In this document: in pieces, positions 24,901-37,019 of the stretch
Layout of the letters: the number at the start of each line of letters is the position of its first letter
How positions within the stretch are numbered: the first letter of the stretch is position 1
NCBI GenBank assembly: GCA_022835595.1
Contig: BQUP01000008.1
Coordinates: 806,001 to 870,000, forward strand
Source of the DNA: Cystobasidium ongulense
Lineage: Eukaryota; Basidiomycota; Cystobasidiomycetes; Cystobasidiales; Cystobasidiaceae
DNA length: 64,000 nt
Direction of reading: 5' to 3'
Notes under the pieces: generated by a model
What the model saw: the letters and a program-made list of their open reading frames with translations, nothing else
What the model was told of the DNA's origin: nothing
Databases searched by the model: none
Translations under genes and position numbers: made by a program

Positions 24901-27900
24901 AAACACCAGGGAACTTGGGGATGTGGGAGATACAAATTGGTCTAGCAGGTCGATGCATCTGTTTCTAATTTGCCAGGACGCTATATTGTGGGACAAAATC
25001 TGACCGGCGAACCACGCGGCAAGTTTGCGGGCCTTGTCGACATACGGCAGTTCAATAGCTTCTTCTTTGCCCCATTGGAGCACAGTGGCTATCAAAAATT
25101 TGAGCACAAATCTGTTGAGATCATCTGTGCGAGAGTATTCGTACGAGGGAAGAAGTTCCGTGCCAATCTTATCCACGATGCCCTCAAGCTCGTTGCTGCT
25201 AAGTACAAGGTGGCCACTCCGAAGAGCGTCCAGAAGGTGGCTGCCCACTAAGATGAAGCGAGCCCCTGTATCTTCCAGGAGATTCTTGACGAGCGAGCGC
25301 AAGCGAATGGGCTTCCCGCCTGCTTCGCTGAAGTACGCTAACGTGACCAGCATCCGTGTGGCGGCGGATAAACATGTACAAGTAGACACACTTGTTCCGG
25401 GGTCTAACATGGCGCGTCCGGTCATCTGCGTTGATGTAGTTATACGGATGGGACCAAAGTCTGCATCTTCACTCGTCCGAAGCGACACTGCCGTGTCGAC
25501 ATTGAGTAACTGCTGAAAAAGGGTGATGTGAGTTGAAAAGGCCTTCACGACATCCGGGATCGCCCATATTCGTCTCAACAGAGATCCCTGAGCGGTGGGC
25601 ATATGCTCGGGGTCTGAGAAAGAATTGCACAACCAGAGAAAAAGAGTTTTCAGAGGCTGGAAAGAAGGGGCTTTAATCAGAAGTCACGACTTACTTTGGA
25701 GCTGCAGAGGTGTTGCGTTACGTATCCCAGAGGATGTACCGGCAGATACGAGAACTTCATAGCCTTCTGATGCGTATGGAAAGCTCACGAATAGGGGAGA
25801 AATTGCAGCCAGGAGAGAAGCTTTTTCTGGCAAAGTCCATTTGCTCTGCTGGAGGCGCGGTACGACCAGATGTAGTAGGCGTATGGCCTGAGGGCAAACG
25901 CGTTCGTTTCGGGTTATTTGCGCTAAATCTGCGTATGCATCGAATGCGATGCTGAGTACGATGAGATCGAGCATACTTCTCAATCTATCTAAGGTGATGA
26001 CCGCCCAATAGACCTCATCCGCCTCTTCTAACTCTTCAATCAACTGTTCTATCAATCTTCGAAGATAGACTACCAAGCGTACTGCCACTGTATCGGTCCG
26101 AGGTTCTCCAGGGATGTTATCCTCTGTCGTCGAGAGCTGCTTTAGACTATTCACCGGCGTGGCCTCTGGTACAGCAGCGTTCCAGAACCAATTTCGCATA
26201 GGCGCCAAGCTCTGTCTTTTGTTCCAATAGCTTGTTAAGGCTCCGTCGGGAATAACAACATCGGCCCAGGGGAGGCTAGACTTGAAGACTGAGCGAGATG
26301 ACAAAGCGAGAAACAGCTCGAATAGAGACGAAGGACTGATGGGCTCGATGTTCGCCTTCTGAGCGAAGGTCCGGGCGTTTCTGGCATTCCTCAGGGGCCA
26401 GTGCCAGTGACTGATCACTCGGCTGCAAACCTTTCCAGCGATATCGAGTTTGTACGTACGAAAATCTGACTTCGCGACTTGAAGCACAGTCTGGAGGAAT
26501 GCACTTGCAGCGTCTGAAGGTGACGGTGGGCCTTGGATTTCTATGTCTGTCGCGACTTTGACCAGATCCGATGTCACCCTGCTGGAATCGATGACGCCCG
26601 AGGAGTAGAGAGTCCAAAGAAGGTAACAAGCTGCGCGAGATACGTGTGCATGATGAAAGGCTTTTAAACTTCTCTGCCATATCTGCAGCCAAAATGTGTT
26701 CTCATCGTCCTTCCTAGTCGACGATCCCGCTGTAACTGTGCATGGTGACCTTGCTAAGGTCGCGAGCAAGAGTATCGCCCAGACTTGTACCGAGTGATCT
26801 TCGTGAGAAAGAAGCTTTGCAGTAGAGATTCTCAGCTGTTTCATTATGACATTGCTTATGGCTGCACGGTCAAATTCGTAGACAAATAGAAATATTTGAA
26901 GCCTGTGTATCACAATCTTGGGATTCGATGCATTCAGATCGGTAAGGAGATCACTGAACAAGTCTTCCGACTGTTCGAGCTGCAAAAGAATTGCAAGAGG
27001 AAGTGAGCCTTGTTCTCGAAGGGCAGAGGGATGAGCCATGATGCCACTCACTTTCAGGCGTTTTGTAGCCCTCGAAGGTGTAGATGGATCTAACGCAGTG
27101 TTCGAAATCTTGCTTCCGACTTGTAGCAGAGCAGAGGCGCACAAATGGATGACTGTCCAGGCCAAAGCTTGCTGGAAGTCGAATGCTGGACCGGCTTGAA
27201 ACGAAGAGATAGCAAAGCCGTGAGTTGGAGAGGAGCAATGAAGCGCTTGTGAGCAATTCAAGCTCAGAGCATTCAGGTCCAGAACATCTGCACCCCATCT
27301 AGTTTCGACATCGGCCAGAGTTGCGGTATAGAGGTCTGAGGCCAGCGTTGCTCGCTTTTCGGCTTCCAGAGAAGCGATATAGGGAAGGAGAAGAGTAGCT
27401 GTTATGACGAGCTGTTCTTTCATGGCGACATTCTTTGTAGGCCATAACGAGATCAAAGCTGTCCACAGCTCAACCACTGCCTTTTCGACGAGGTCCTTTC
27501 GATTGAATTCTAGCTCTGCTAGGAGGCGGTTGAGAGCCGTGATCATCGACAGATGGGCGGTTGTCTCATTTGAATATGCAGCAAAGAATCGAATACATTT
27601 GGACAGCAGTGCTTCGCCATTCGTGATCAGAGGTGCTTGAGAGGATTTGAAGAAGGCGTCGATGCAGCCACATAGCTCGATAGTATCTTGGCTAGCCGAG
27701 GCATGTGTTTTGCTTTGACTAGACCCTGTGCCTTCTGTCGCTGTCGAGGCCGCACGAGATGTACTAGCAGCTTTGCGTTTTCTACTGCCTCTTGCAGGCG
27801 ACTCGTCATTGTCATCGTCCACATCCATCAAGTAATCATCTACAATCTCATAGCCTCGAATCTTGTCTCCGAGAATGGCAGAAAAACAGGTCGAGACGGC

Positions 27901-28427
27901 ATGCGACCACTGCTTGAGATCTAGATGGTCGAGATGCGGTTGGTAAAGAACGCTCGCTCGGAGTGCTTTCAGGTATTCCAGAGCAACAGGTCCAAAGAGC
28001 TGTCCGCGTACCACTATTATTGAGAGTATGTGGTTGAACACAGCCTTGAAAGCCTTGCGTGGTATATCTGCGGCTGCCTTCTCGATGATTAGTCGCACTG
28101 CTTGTGCCGCATCCTTTAATCTCTTCAATGCAGGAGTTGTAGGCTTGCTGACATAGGCTCTTTGTTCGTCTACTACAATCTGAAAGATAGACTGGAGGAA
28201 TTTGAGCCACTGCTTGCGGTCCTCGTTCATCCAGTCGATATTGCGCTGTACCGAGAGAAACAGCCGAACATCTTCCAGGCCTTGCGTCCGATCCTTTAGC
28301 TACGAGACAGCGAATCAGGGTCAGCATGCTTCAGGTACTCATAGTACATGCACACAGCGGCAACGTTCAAGCGTACCTTGTCACTGGCCAGGTTAGATAG
28401 GGTGTTCGAAAAGGCTTTCGACGCCAT
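18926..28427 (-). CDS. TEL1: TEL1/ATM checkpoint kinase
   Basis: Ten exons (28427-28377, 28299-25695, 25613-21755, 21710-21329, 21270-20170, 20109-19898, 19830-19512, 19457-19267, 19212-19051, 18989-18926) give 2981 aa. The first residues ([20 protein letters not shown]) resemble the TAN motif specific to Tel1/ATM. Helical repeats fill about 1-2150 and a FAT region follows. The PI3K-like kinase starts near 2640 ([32 protein letters not shown]) and has the catalytic [10 protein letters not shown] and the IDFG activation motif near 2815-2845. [18 protein letters not shown] is diagnostic for ATM/Tel1 over ATR/Mec1. The C-terminal FATC ends in IFFGWQP and lacks the last one or two residues usual in ATM. 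Tel1 is recruited by Mre11-Rad50-Nbs1 to DNA ends, phosphorylates SQ/TQ sites and supports telomeres. Introns are clustered in the 3' third. Confidence 0.96.
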
Positions 28428-29059
28428 ACTACTTCAGCTAGCGGTCTACGCATAACAGCTTCAGCAGCGCGCCGGATTCTTCACAAACTGGACCTGAGGC
28501 ACGCCTGTAGAGACCGTGTTGACATAGAGGTGGGTTCAGAGTACTCTCTCTTCTAATGGCGTGTAGTAGGTATGAGCGTTTGGCAACCAACTGGCTGGCT
28601 CCGCATCAACCTGCGAAAAGGCAATCGAAAAAACTGCAGTTAGAATACACTGCAAAGGCGAACACCCAGGACGCAAGTAGCTTCACTGACTAGCATATTC
28701 GATGTAGGGTTGTCTCTCAGTATCTATCTGCCATCAATGCCTTCGTCCTCGTGGCAGTCGATGGTGTTAGAGCACTACTATTACGCTCAGTACTGCAATA
28801 TTACGGTAGTGAGAGCTATACATACACGTGATCATCTGGCAACCGGTAAAGTGCATCAAGGCCTTTTCTGCCACTCTTATTCACGCTCAGCCGCCATACA
28901 CAGTTCAGAGCTCTTTCGTATACATCTGAATCGATTTTCACCCATATCTGGCCCAGTCCACGAAGCATTTAAGTATACCTAGTGCCTGCTTCGACTTATT
29001 CGAGTCACCAATACCGCAGATAGTGGGCTACAATGCCATTAGGTCGCGTTGAACTCCTT
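28428..29059. other. TEL1 upstream region
   Basis: Intergenic DNA between the TEL1 start and the 3' end of the first M3 peptidase copy. Its last part (about 28980-29059) resembles the 3' flanks of the other two M3 copies, marking the edge of the duplicated unit. No gene is seen. Confidence 0.5.
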
Positions 29060-32037
29060 CTAGGCACCCTGCAAAAGCTTCTTCATGAAGGCTTCATTAC
29101 TTGGAGGGCGGCCCAAGAACTTCGTGAGGGATTCCATCTCCTCTCGTTCACCGCCAGGCTGGAGAATTTCTCTGCGATATCTAAGACCTGCTTCGGCAGA
29201 TAGTGGGTCCTCTTTGAAGACAGTTTCGAACATGTCGACTGTGCACCGTGGCATCAGTGAAACAGCTTAACGCATCATGCAAAGACAACACACCCGAGAA
29301 ACTTTCTGAGTACAGGTAGCCATAGTACCTGCACGGAAGCGCGAAATTTTCAGATTATATACGACGAAGCTTGTTACCATCCAGCATTCCTTACCCGGCA
29401 CTGTATGAATGAGAAGGTTTGATCGCGTCAATTCGTTGTCGAAATTGAAACAGTGATGGAACTCACTCGTATCCTCCAGTCTGCAAGACCATGCCGGCCT
29501 ATCAGTATGCGGCTTGAACGACAGTGTCTGGTTTCACACTTACTAAATGACCGAAAGAGCTTTGACCTTGGGCAGTGGCTTCACATCACCATCATTCGTC
29601 CCAACAATCTGAGAAACATAGCAAAAGTTCAGTACTAATCAATAGAGCTGATACCCAGCGAATGGACGGTTGTGAGCACTCCGGAACGGAGAGCGACACC
29701 CTTCAAGCTTCTGTAGAGGACAGAAAGTTGAAGACGGCTGGGGTATGATGGGCCATGGTATCCATTCCGGGCTTAGAAACCTTTCCATCAGTGCAGACGG
29801 CACATACCTGTTTCTTTAGATCATTCCAGAGCTTCGTATAGTCCAGAGCTGATGCGCATTTCACTTAGCATCGTCGTCATACATTCCGAAAGGATGTAGC
29901 ATACCGGCGCTCTCAGACGTCTGGCCATGGACAGTGAGGTCGAATTTACCGAAAAATAGTTGGCGTAAATTGGCCAAGCCTTGATTCACAAACTGCGAGT
30001 CGATAATCTTGTTAATCAACTCATCAGGCATCGCCTCTCCTGACTCGTAGTGTTTGGAAATATATTTGAGAACTTTGGCATTGTAGCACCAATTCTCTGC
30101 CCAAAAACAAAAGGAGCACTCAGTCTCATTAAAGCAAAAGAAACGTGATCTGTCTCACCTAGCATTTGAGATGGGGCCTCGACAAAGTCATCCACAACTT
30201 TCGTGCCGTCTGTCGCGAGGTAAAGAAAGGTAGGATCTTAGAATGTTGCAACATCTTACATGATACCTGACATACGGAAGCGTCCATATTTTGTCGCCGA
30301 GAGGACTGTAAAAGAGGCCTGAGCTCTGACCACTGCATTGTAAAGATGGAGAGGTACTCACGGCCATGGAAAGCATGCCCCATCTCATCGAAAAAAGTTA
30401 CAGTGTCATCATGGCTGAGGAGGGCTGGCCTATCGGGAGTAGGCTGGACAAACAAAGTTTAAGCTGAGAGTCCCTCAACTTGTTCCAACAAACACCTACC
30501 TTTGCGAGATTGGCCACCATGGCTACAACCGGATATTGAACGGACCCATCTTCGTGAACAGTGCGTGGAATCAATCCCCAAACGGCAGCATGCCCGTACT
30601 GTGTAAAAGATGATGTAGTCGGTACAGCCATGAGTCCAGTTTCATGTTCGCCGAAGGCTTCTTACCTTATTCTCTCGCGGGAACAGATCAAGGTAAAGAT
30701 AGCCAAGGAAAGAGTCCTTCTCTTGGCCAGCAACCTTATTCCAGACGGAATACACAGTGACCTCCTGATGCCAGGTCGCGGCATTTTGCACCTGTACAAT
30801 CTTGACGCTCAGGATTTGCTGGTAGAGGTCAAGGACCTTCTTTACGACATGCTCCACCGGCAAGTACTGCTTCACCTTCTCATCGTTGAGCTGGAAGTGC
30901 TTTTCAACGTACAATCGAGTTAGGTATAGGTAGTCCCACGAGTAGAATTCGTTCTCAAAGGGAATGTCTTGGTCTGCGCAGTCCTCCTGCTTTAGCTGTA
31001 GCAGCTTTTCTCTCTCCTTCTCGCCAATCGGCCTAATCTTTTCCAAAAGATCGTCGAGAAAGGCATTAGCCGTCTTTGCATTCTTTGCCATCTTGGTTTC
31101 GATTACAAAGTCTGCCCATTGTACGTAACCCAGGATCCTTGCTGCTTCCTTCCGCAGATCTAGAATCTCCTTGAAGATGGGTACATTGATGATCAAGCGG
31201 TTCTCATAACTAAGGTGAGCTTTCTTCCGCGTCTCGGGGTTCTTAGCGTTCTCGAGGAGAGGAATAATATCTGGCGTCTTGTGGGTGACTTTGTGTTTTG
31301 TTACACCATGTTGTTCTACGGGTGTATAGCCAGTAATAACGTCATCCGGGACACCGTTCAATTCTTCTCTGGTGAAGAGGAGAAAGCCCTGCTCTTCATC
31401 GGAATTCTTGTTAAACTCGATGCAGAGGGTGGCAATTCTGGTCTTCAATTCTTTGAGTTTTGTCTGTTTGTCGTCAGGAAGTGCGAGACCAGCTCTCCGC
31501 TTGTCTCGTAAGAAGTGTTCGAGGAGCCTTTGTGACGCTTCGTCAAGGGTGTCTAACGGCGTATTCTGCTGGGCGTGTTTTAATGCCTCGTAAATGTCCT
31601 TTCGCATGGAACTCTCAATGCCATAGTCCTGCGTAACATTTATAGTCGGTCAGTACATGAAATTTATGATGTGAAGTCCATACATACGCTTATTTTCTTA
31701 GACGCGTCGGTGGCAGCATCTCTGACTGCTTTGTCAATAGAGACGGACTGCATGAATTCAGCAGGTTCCACCGCAGTCCCTAACGCATCTTCAGCGCGGG
31801 AGAGAGGAATCAAGACGGATTCGAAGGTGCACTCCTCTGGGCTTAGCTTTGCAATTCTGTCTTCGGTCTTGCGGTTCCTATCGATGCACTTGTCGGCCAG
31901 CTCGGCTATGGTCTCTGCCGTGTAGTGAAAGTCAGGTGGAGGCATCGGAGGAGCCTGCTCAGGGCGATACATTATCAGCCTTCTGCATAGAGATACTTGA
32001 AAAGTGAGGCGCTTACAGATCCCGCAGTTCCCGCCAT
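29060..32037 (-). pseudogene. M3 metallopeptidase copy A, decayed
   Basis: Same 14-exon layout as copy C (first exon 32037-32017, main exon 31628-30666, last exon 29238-29060). The product would be a thimet-oligopeptidase/saccharolysin-type zinc peptidase that degrades short peptides in the cytosol. Two lesions are visible. The zinc motif reads FFDEMGHAFH at about 30386, where the family and both sister copies have [10 protein letters not shown], so the first zinc-binding His is Asp. In the exon at 29608-29544, one base is missing relative to both sisters (about 29561-29571), which breaks the frame ahead of the C-terminal FGH and YYGY region. All splice sites still look usable, so decay is recent. 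It might be transcribed, but an active enzyme is unlikely. Confidence 0.8.
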
Positions 32038-33154
32038 ATCTGCAAAGATGGAGAAGGCGCGCTGGTTTAGATAGATGGACGCCGTCAGAGGGCCAGATTG
32101 TCAAGTATGGCTAGAAACAAGTCTGTGGTTGTGCTGAAGACAAGAACGACGCAGAACGCTGAGAGGGCTCGCTCCACCGAGTTCGAGAGCAGTCTCCCTT
32201 TGACCCAATCACCAAAGCTCCAAGTTTTCTGGTTTTCCTGGTTTGTTTGTCGCACAACACAAATGAGGACAAACGCCCGATGGAGGCGCTGACGGCGACA
32301 TCCAGTAGGATTTCCACTTGAACGGAACTGTAGGAAGATCAGATATAGCTAGTCTATGTTGAACTCATCGGGGCAGATCTAGAACGCTGCGAAGCAGGCA
32401 GATCAGATGCATCAATGCCAGCGAAGGCGATCGGGATGGTAGATAACGCAACTCCAGACCAATCTCGCTTCTTCTTGAACTCGACTGCTCGTCGAATTAC
32501 ACCAGAGGCAGCACTGGCGCAGCACCTTCTTGTGTGCCATAGTTGCGCGCTCAGTTCTCATAGTTTCGCCTGCGCTGGGGCTTAGGTCGGAAGCCACCAG
32601 CCGCCCAGTCCGCCCATCAGGGTTGAAGAAAGCAGGCACCCATGGGCATGCAATGTCTAAACACGCAGTGCACTCCAAACATACATAGTCCGTGTATCCT
32701 TGTATTGCACCATGCTCCTCCAAAGTTGTGGAGGAAGCTTTCGGGAATAGAGAATCCGGCTTGCTCAGAAATGGACTCGCATGCGGCGAGCAATTGAACT
32801 CCAGTATACTTGAGGTAGTCTCATTTTCAGGATTTCCTTGACAAGACACACCGTGGTGCATGCCCGATGCATTTGGACTAGTCACGTAATGAGGAGGATT
32901 GCAGTGTCTACAATACCACGTACACACTTGATCATCTATAGCTAGCTATAGCGACCTCCAAATGCATGAAAGCGTTTTCAACCGTCATGTAGGCTTCGAA
33001 ATACAAGTTGAGCAACCTCCCGTAATATACAAATACATATCCAAACCCCACTCCATCCACGAAGCTTTCTGAGTATAATCCATGCTTCGACTTAGTCTAG
33101 GCTCTCTCTCCGCAGCGCAGACACGCTTCGGGGCTTCAGGCCTGTCACCTGCTT
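32038..33154. other. spacer between M3 copies A and B
   Basis: Holds the copy A upstream region and copy B 3' flank. A 171-codon minus-strand frame (32927-32412) with many Cys (CLECTACLDIACPW) has no family I recognise. Pieces of it resemble the matching spacer upstream of copy B (around 36630-36830), so it may be a remnant of a small gene copied along with M3. Supported only as a candidate. Confidence 0.3.
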
Positions 33155-36043
33155 CTATGCACCCTGCACAAGCTTCTTCATGAAGGCTTCGTTGCTTGGA
33201 GGGCGGCCCAAGAACTTTGTGAGGGATTCCATCTCCTCTCGTTCGCTACCTGGCTGGAGGATCTCCCTGCGGTACCTGAGACCTGCTTCAGCAGATAGTG
33301 GATCCTCTTTGAAAACAGTCTCAAACATGTCGACTGTGCACAGCATTGTTAGTGAAAGGCCCTGATGTGTCATGTAGATAGACGGACCTGAGAAACTTTG
33401 AGAGTACAGGTAGCCATAGTATCTGCAGGGAACGGCATAACTGTTAGGCCAATACACATGAAGCTTGAATATATCGAACATCTTACCCAGCGCTACGTGA
33501 AAAACAAGACACAAGCTCGTCAGACTATTATCGGAATTACAACAGTCTTTGGACTCACTCGTACCCTCCGGTCTGCAAGACCCAAATCGACGCGTTAGTA
33601 TTCGAATCAAGCAATAGTGTCCGAGATTATACTCACCAAGTGACCGAAAGAGCTCTGGCCCTGAGGCAGTGGTTCTATATCACCTGTACTTGTTAGAGCA
33701 ATCTGTCGAGCAAGCGAGGGTTCAGTATATCTTATAGGTCAGGTCTACCCCCATGCTGATGCGCTCTGCTTTCCAGACTTCTGCAAAGCCGTCCATCGCT
33801 GCGTCATCTCAGATAATACACACCTGTTCACGGAGATCGTCCCAGAGCTTCGTATAGTCCAGAGCTGATGTGTGTTTAGTCAGTGTCGCCATCAACTGCC
33901 TTGCGGAAGGATGTGGCTCACGTTCACTCTCAGCAGTCTGGCCGTGGACGGTGAGATCGAATTTCCCGTAAAAGAGTTGGCTTAGATTGTACAAGCCTTG
34001 GTTGACGAATCTAGAATCGATAATCTTGTTGATCAAGTCATCGGGCATCGGCTCTCCCGACTCGTGATGCTTGGAGATCTCTTTAATAACTTTGGCATTG
34101 TAGCACCAATTCTCTGTCACCCAAGACTTCAGCCTGAGGCCATCAAAGAGGATGTACTTAGTCTTACCGAGCATTTGAGACGGGGCTTCCACAAAGTCTC
34201 TGGCAACACTCATGCCATCTGGTGATGCATACCACACAGAAACGTCAGGGTAGTCATTGAATTGAAAAGCGCTTACACGATGACTTACGGAAGCGTCCAT
34301 AGTTTGTCTTGGACAGGACTACAAGAAAAAGCATAAGCTTTGGCCACTACGGGCAGCGACAGAGATGTGCTTACGGCTATGAAAAGCATGCCCCATTTCA
34401 TGGAAGAACGTCACCGTGTCGCCATGGCTCAGGAGGGCTGGCTTAGTTGGTGTAGGCTGGGCAGAGCGAAAGTCAATTTTGGACCATAATCTTCTTTCTC
34501 CTACAATAACTCACTTTTGCGAGATTGGCCACCATGGCGGCGACTGGATATTGAACAGATCCGTCTTCGGATGTAGTTCTTGGAATTAGTCCCCATACCG
34601 CAGCATGGCCGTACTATGGTATATGCTTTAGTATGTGAATCGATATCAGGTGTTGTGTCCGCTCACCTTGTTCTCTCGCGGGAAGAGATCTAGATATAGA
34701 TACCCGAGGAAAGACTCGGTCTCCTGACCGTCTGCAACCTTATCCCACACTGAGAACACAGTGACCTCCTGATGCCAGGTCGTTGCATCTTGCACGGGCG
34801 CAATCTTGACGCTCAGGATTCGCTGGTAGATATCAAGGACCTTCTTGACGACATGCCCACTGGCAGGTACTGCTTTACCTTCTCATCATTTAGCTGGAAG
34901 TGTTTGTCGATATACAATCGTTTGAGGTAGCGGTGATCCCAAGCGTAGAACGTGTTATCAAAGGGAATTTTCTGATGTTCGCAGTCCTCCTGCTTTAGCT
35001 GTAGGAGCTTTTCCTTTTCTTTCTCACCAATTGGCTTGATCTTTTCCAAAAGATCGTCTAGAAAGGCATTGGCAGTCTTTGCATCCTTCGCCATCTTCGT
35101 TTCGATCACGAAATCGGCCCATTGATTGTAACCAAGGAGACTTGCTACTTCCTTCCGCAGATTCATGATTTCCTTGAAGAGCGGCGTATTGATAGTTGAG
35201 CGGTTCTCGTAGCTAATGTAGGCCTTCTTGCGAGTCTCAGGATTCTTGGCGTTGTTGAGAAGAGGAAATATGTCTGGCGTCTTGTGGGTGACTTTGTGTT
35301 TTGTTACACCACCCTCTTCTACGGGTGTATAACCACTGACAACGTCATCTGGGACACCATCCAACTCCTCCCTGGCAAAGAGAAGAAAGCCACGTTCCTC
35401 ATCGAGATTCTTGGCAAACTGGATGCAGAGATTGGAAATTTTGGTCTTCAATTCTTTGTATTCTGCCTGCTTATCTTCAGGAAGAGCGAGACCTGCTCTC
35501 CGCTTGTCTCGCAACAAACGTTCAAGTAGCCTCTGCGATGGAGCGTCAAGAGAATTTGGGGGCGTGTTCTGCTGGGCGTGCTTCAAAGCCTCGTAAACGT
35601 CCTTTCGCATCGAGCTTTCGATTCCATAGTCCTTGAAGACCCCAAGTCAGCAACTCAGCAATTGAGCCTAAGAAGCAGCAAGGACAAGAACATACGCTAA
35701 TCTTCTTTGATGCTTCGGTGGCAGCATCTCTGACTGCCTTATCGGTGGAGACCGACTGCATAAAGGTAGCCGGTCTTACTGCACTCTTGAATCTATCTTC
35801 ATCTCGAGATAGAGGAATCAAGACGGATTCGAATGTGCACTCTTCTGGCTTTAGCTTTGCAATTCTGTCTTCCGTCTTGCGGCTCTGTTCGATATACTTG
35901 TCGGCCAGCTTGGCTATGCTGTCGGCCGTGTAGTGAAAGTCATGTGGAGGCGTTGGGGGAGTCTGCTTAGGACGAGACACCCTCAGCCTCTGGACAGAGA
36001 TACTTGAGAAGTAGACGCTTACAGATCCCGCACCTTCCACCAT
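33155..36043 (-). pseudogene. M3 metallopeptidase copy B, single frameshift
   Basis: Start MVEGAGS at 36043, end at 33155, with the same exon plan as copy C, including the six-base exon (33492-33487). The zinc motif [10 protein letters not shown] and the third ligand region DFVEAPSQML are present. One base is missing in the main exon near 34855 compared with copy C, turning LPVEHVVKK into LPVGMSSRR and leading to an early stop before the zinc site. The rest of the gene, including all splice sites, looks intact, so this is either a very young pseudogene or a sequencing/assembly error. The lesion lies at the edge of a block shared identically with copy C. Confidence 0.75.
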
Positions 36044-37019
36044 ATCTGCAAAGATGGAGAATGCGCGCTGGTTCAGGTAGGTGGACGCTGTCAGAGGAGC
36101 CAGGTTGTCAAGTATGGCTAGAAACCCAGTCTGTGGTTGTGCTGAAGACAAGAACGACGCAGACACTGAGAGGACCCGCACCAGCGAGTTCGAGAGCAGT
36201 CTCCCTTCGATCGTTTCACGCAAAGCTGCCTGTCTTGTTAGTCTTGTCAGTCTTGTTGGACTTGTTGGATGCCTTGCTCGTCTGCGTACAACGCAAACGG
36301 TAGCCACGCCCAAGGGGAAGCTGACGGTGACATGATACATCCAGTATCTCCGGCTCAACGAGGCAGTAAGAGAATAGGCACAGTGAACACTATGCCGTAG
36401 GTATCTGTCGGAACAAAGACACTGTGATGCGGGTGCATCAAGCACACAACATGAGGATGATCGGGATGTGGTTTATAGAGGACTTCCAGATCTAGACTGT
36501 CTCGCTTCTTCCGGTACATGACTATTTGTCGGACTCAGCAGTGACCGGGCTGTACAGGATCTTAGTGTGTACCATGGCTTTTCGCCCAGTGCATCAGTTC
36601 TCACCTCCCCTGAAGCTCGAGAGTCAGCATTCGTTCACCCCCCGGGCGGAAGCAAGGCAGGCTACCCAAGAACACACAATGCATGGACGGATATTTGCAC
36701 TCGCAAGACGAGTTCTTCGTGTCTCGTCGTATTGGCCATGCATGTCGCTTTTCGCGGAAGCCATCCTTAGCATGGACAATCCCGCCAGCTCACAAACGGA
36801 CTCGCTTGCGGAGAGCTATTGTATCGGACACAAGTGCTGACACGACTTCTGCATATTCGGCACGGTCTTGTCTTTCAGTATCCCTTTGCCATATTTCAAT
36901 CTCAACTCAAATTTTCCTCTGTCAATGAATCCTCTGAGTGAAGTGCTTGCTTCGACTTGACGAAATGCCAATCCCGCTGGCAGCGAACTTCAATACCTTG
37001 AGGTCGCGTTGAGCAGCTT
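36044..37019. other. spacer between M3 copies B and C
   Basis: Upstream flank of copy B and 3' flank of copy C. Around 36630-36830 there is patchy similarity to the spacer upstream of copy A (32590-32800), with frames broken. Upstream of the copy B start a long frame to 36445 ends in FLSSAQPQTGF, and similar text lies upstream of copy A in another frame. It is probably 5' UTR rather than a leader peptide. Confidence 0.4.

Noticed and set aside
35546-36445. 299-codon frame extending M3 copy B upstream as a long leader peptide
   Set aside because: The matching upstream sequences in copies A and C are not open in the same frame, while the MVEGAGS/MAGTAGS/MAETPGS starts and the following intron are shared.
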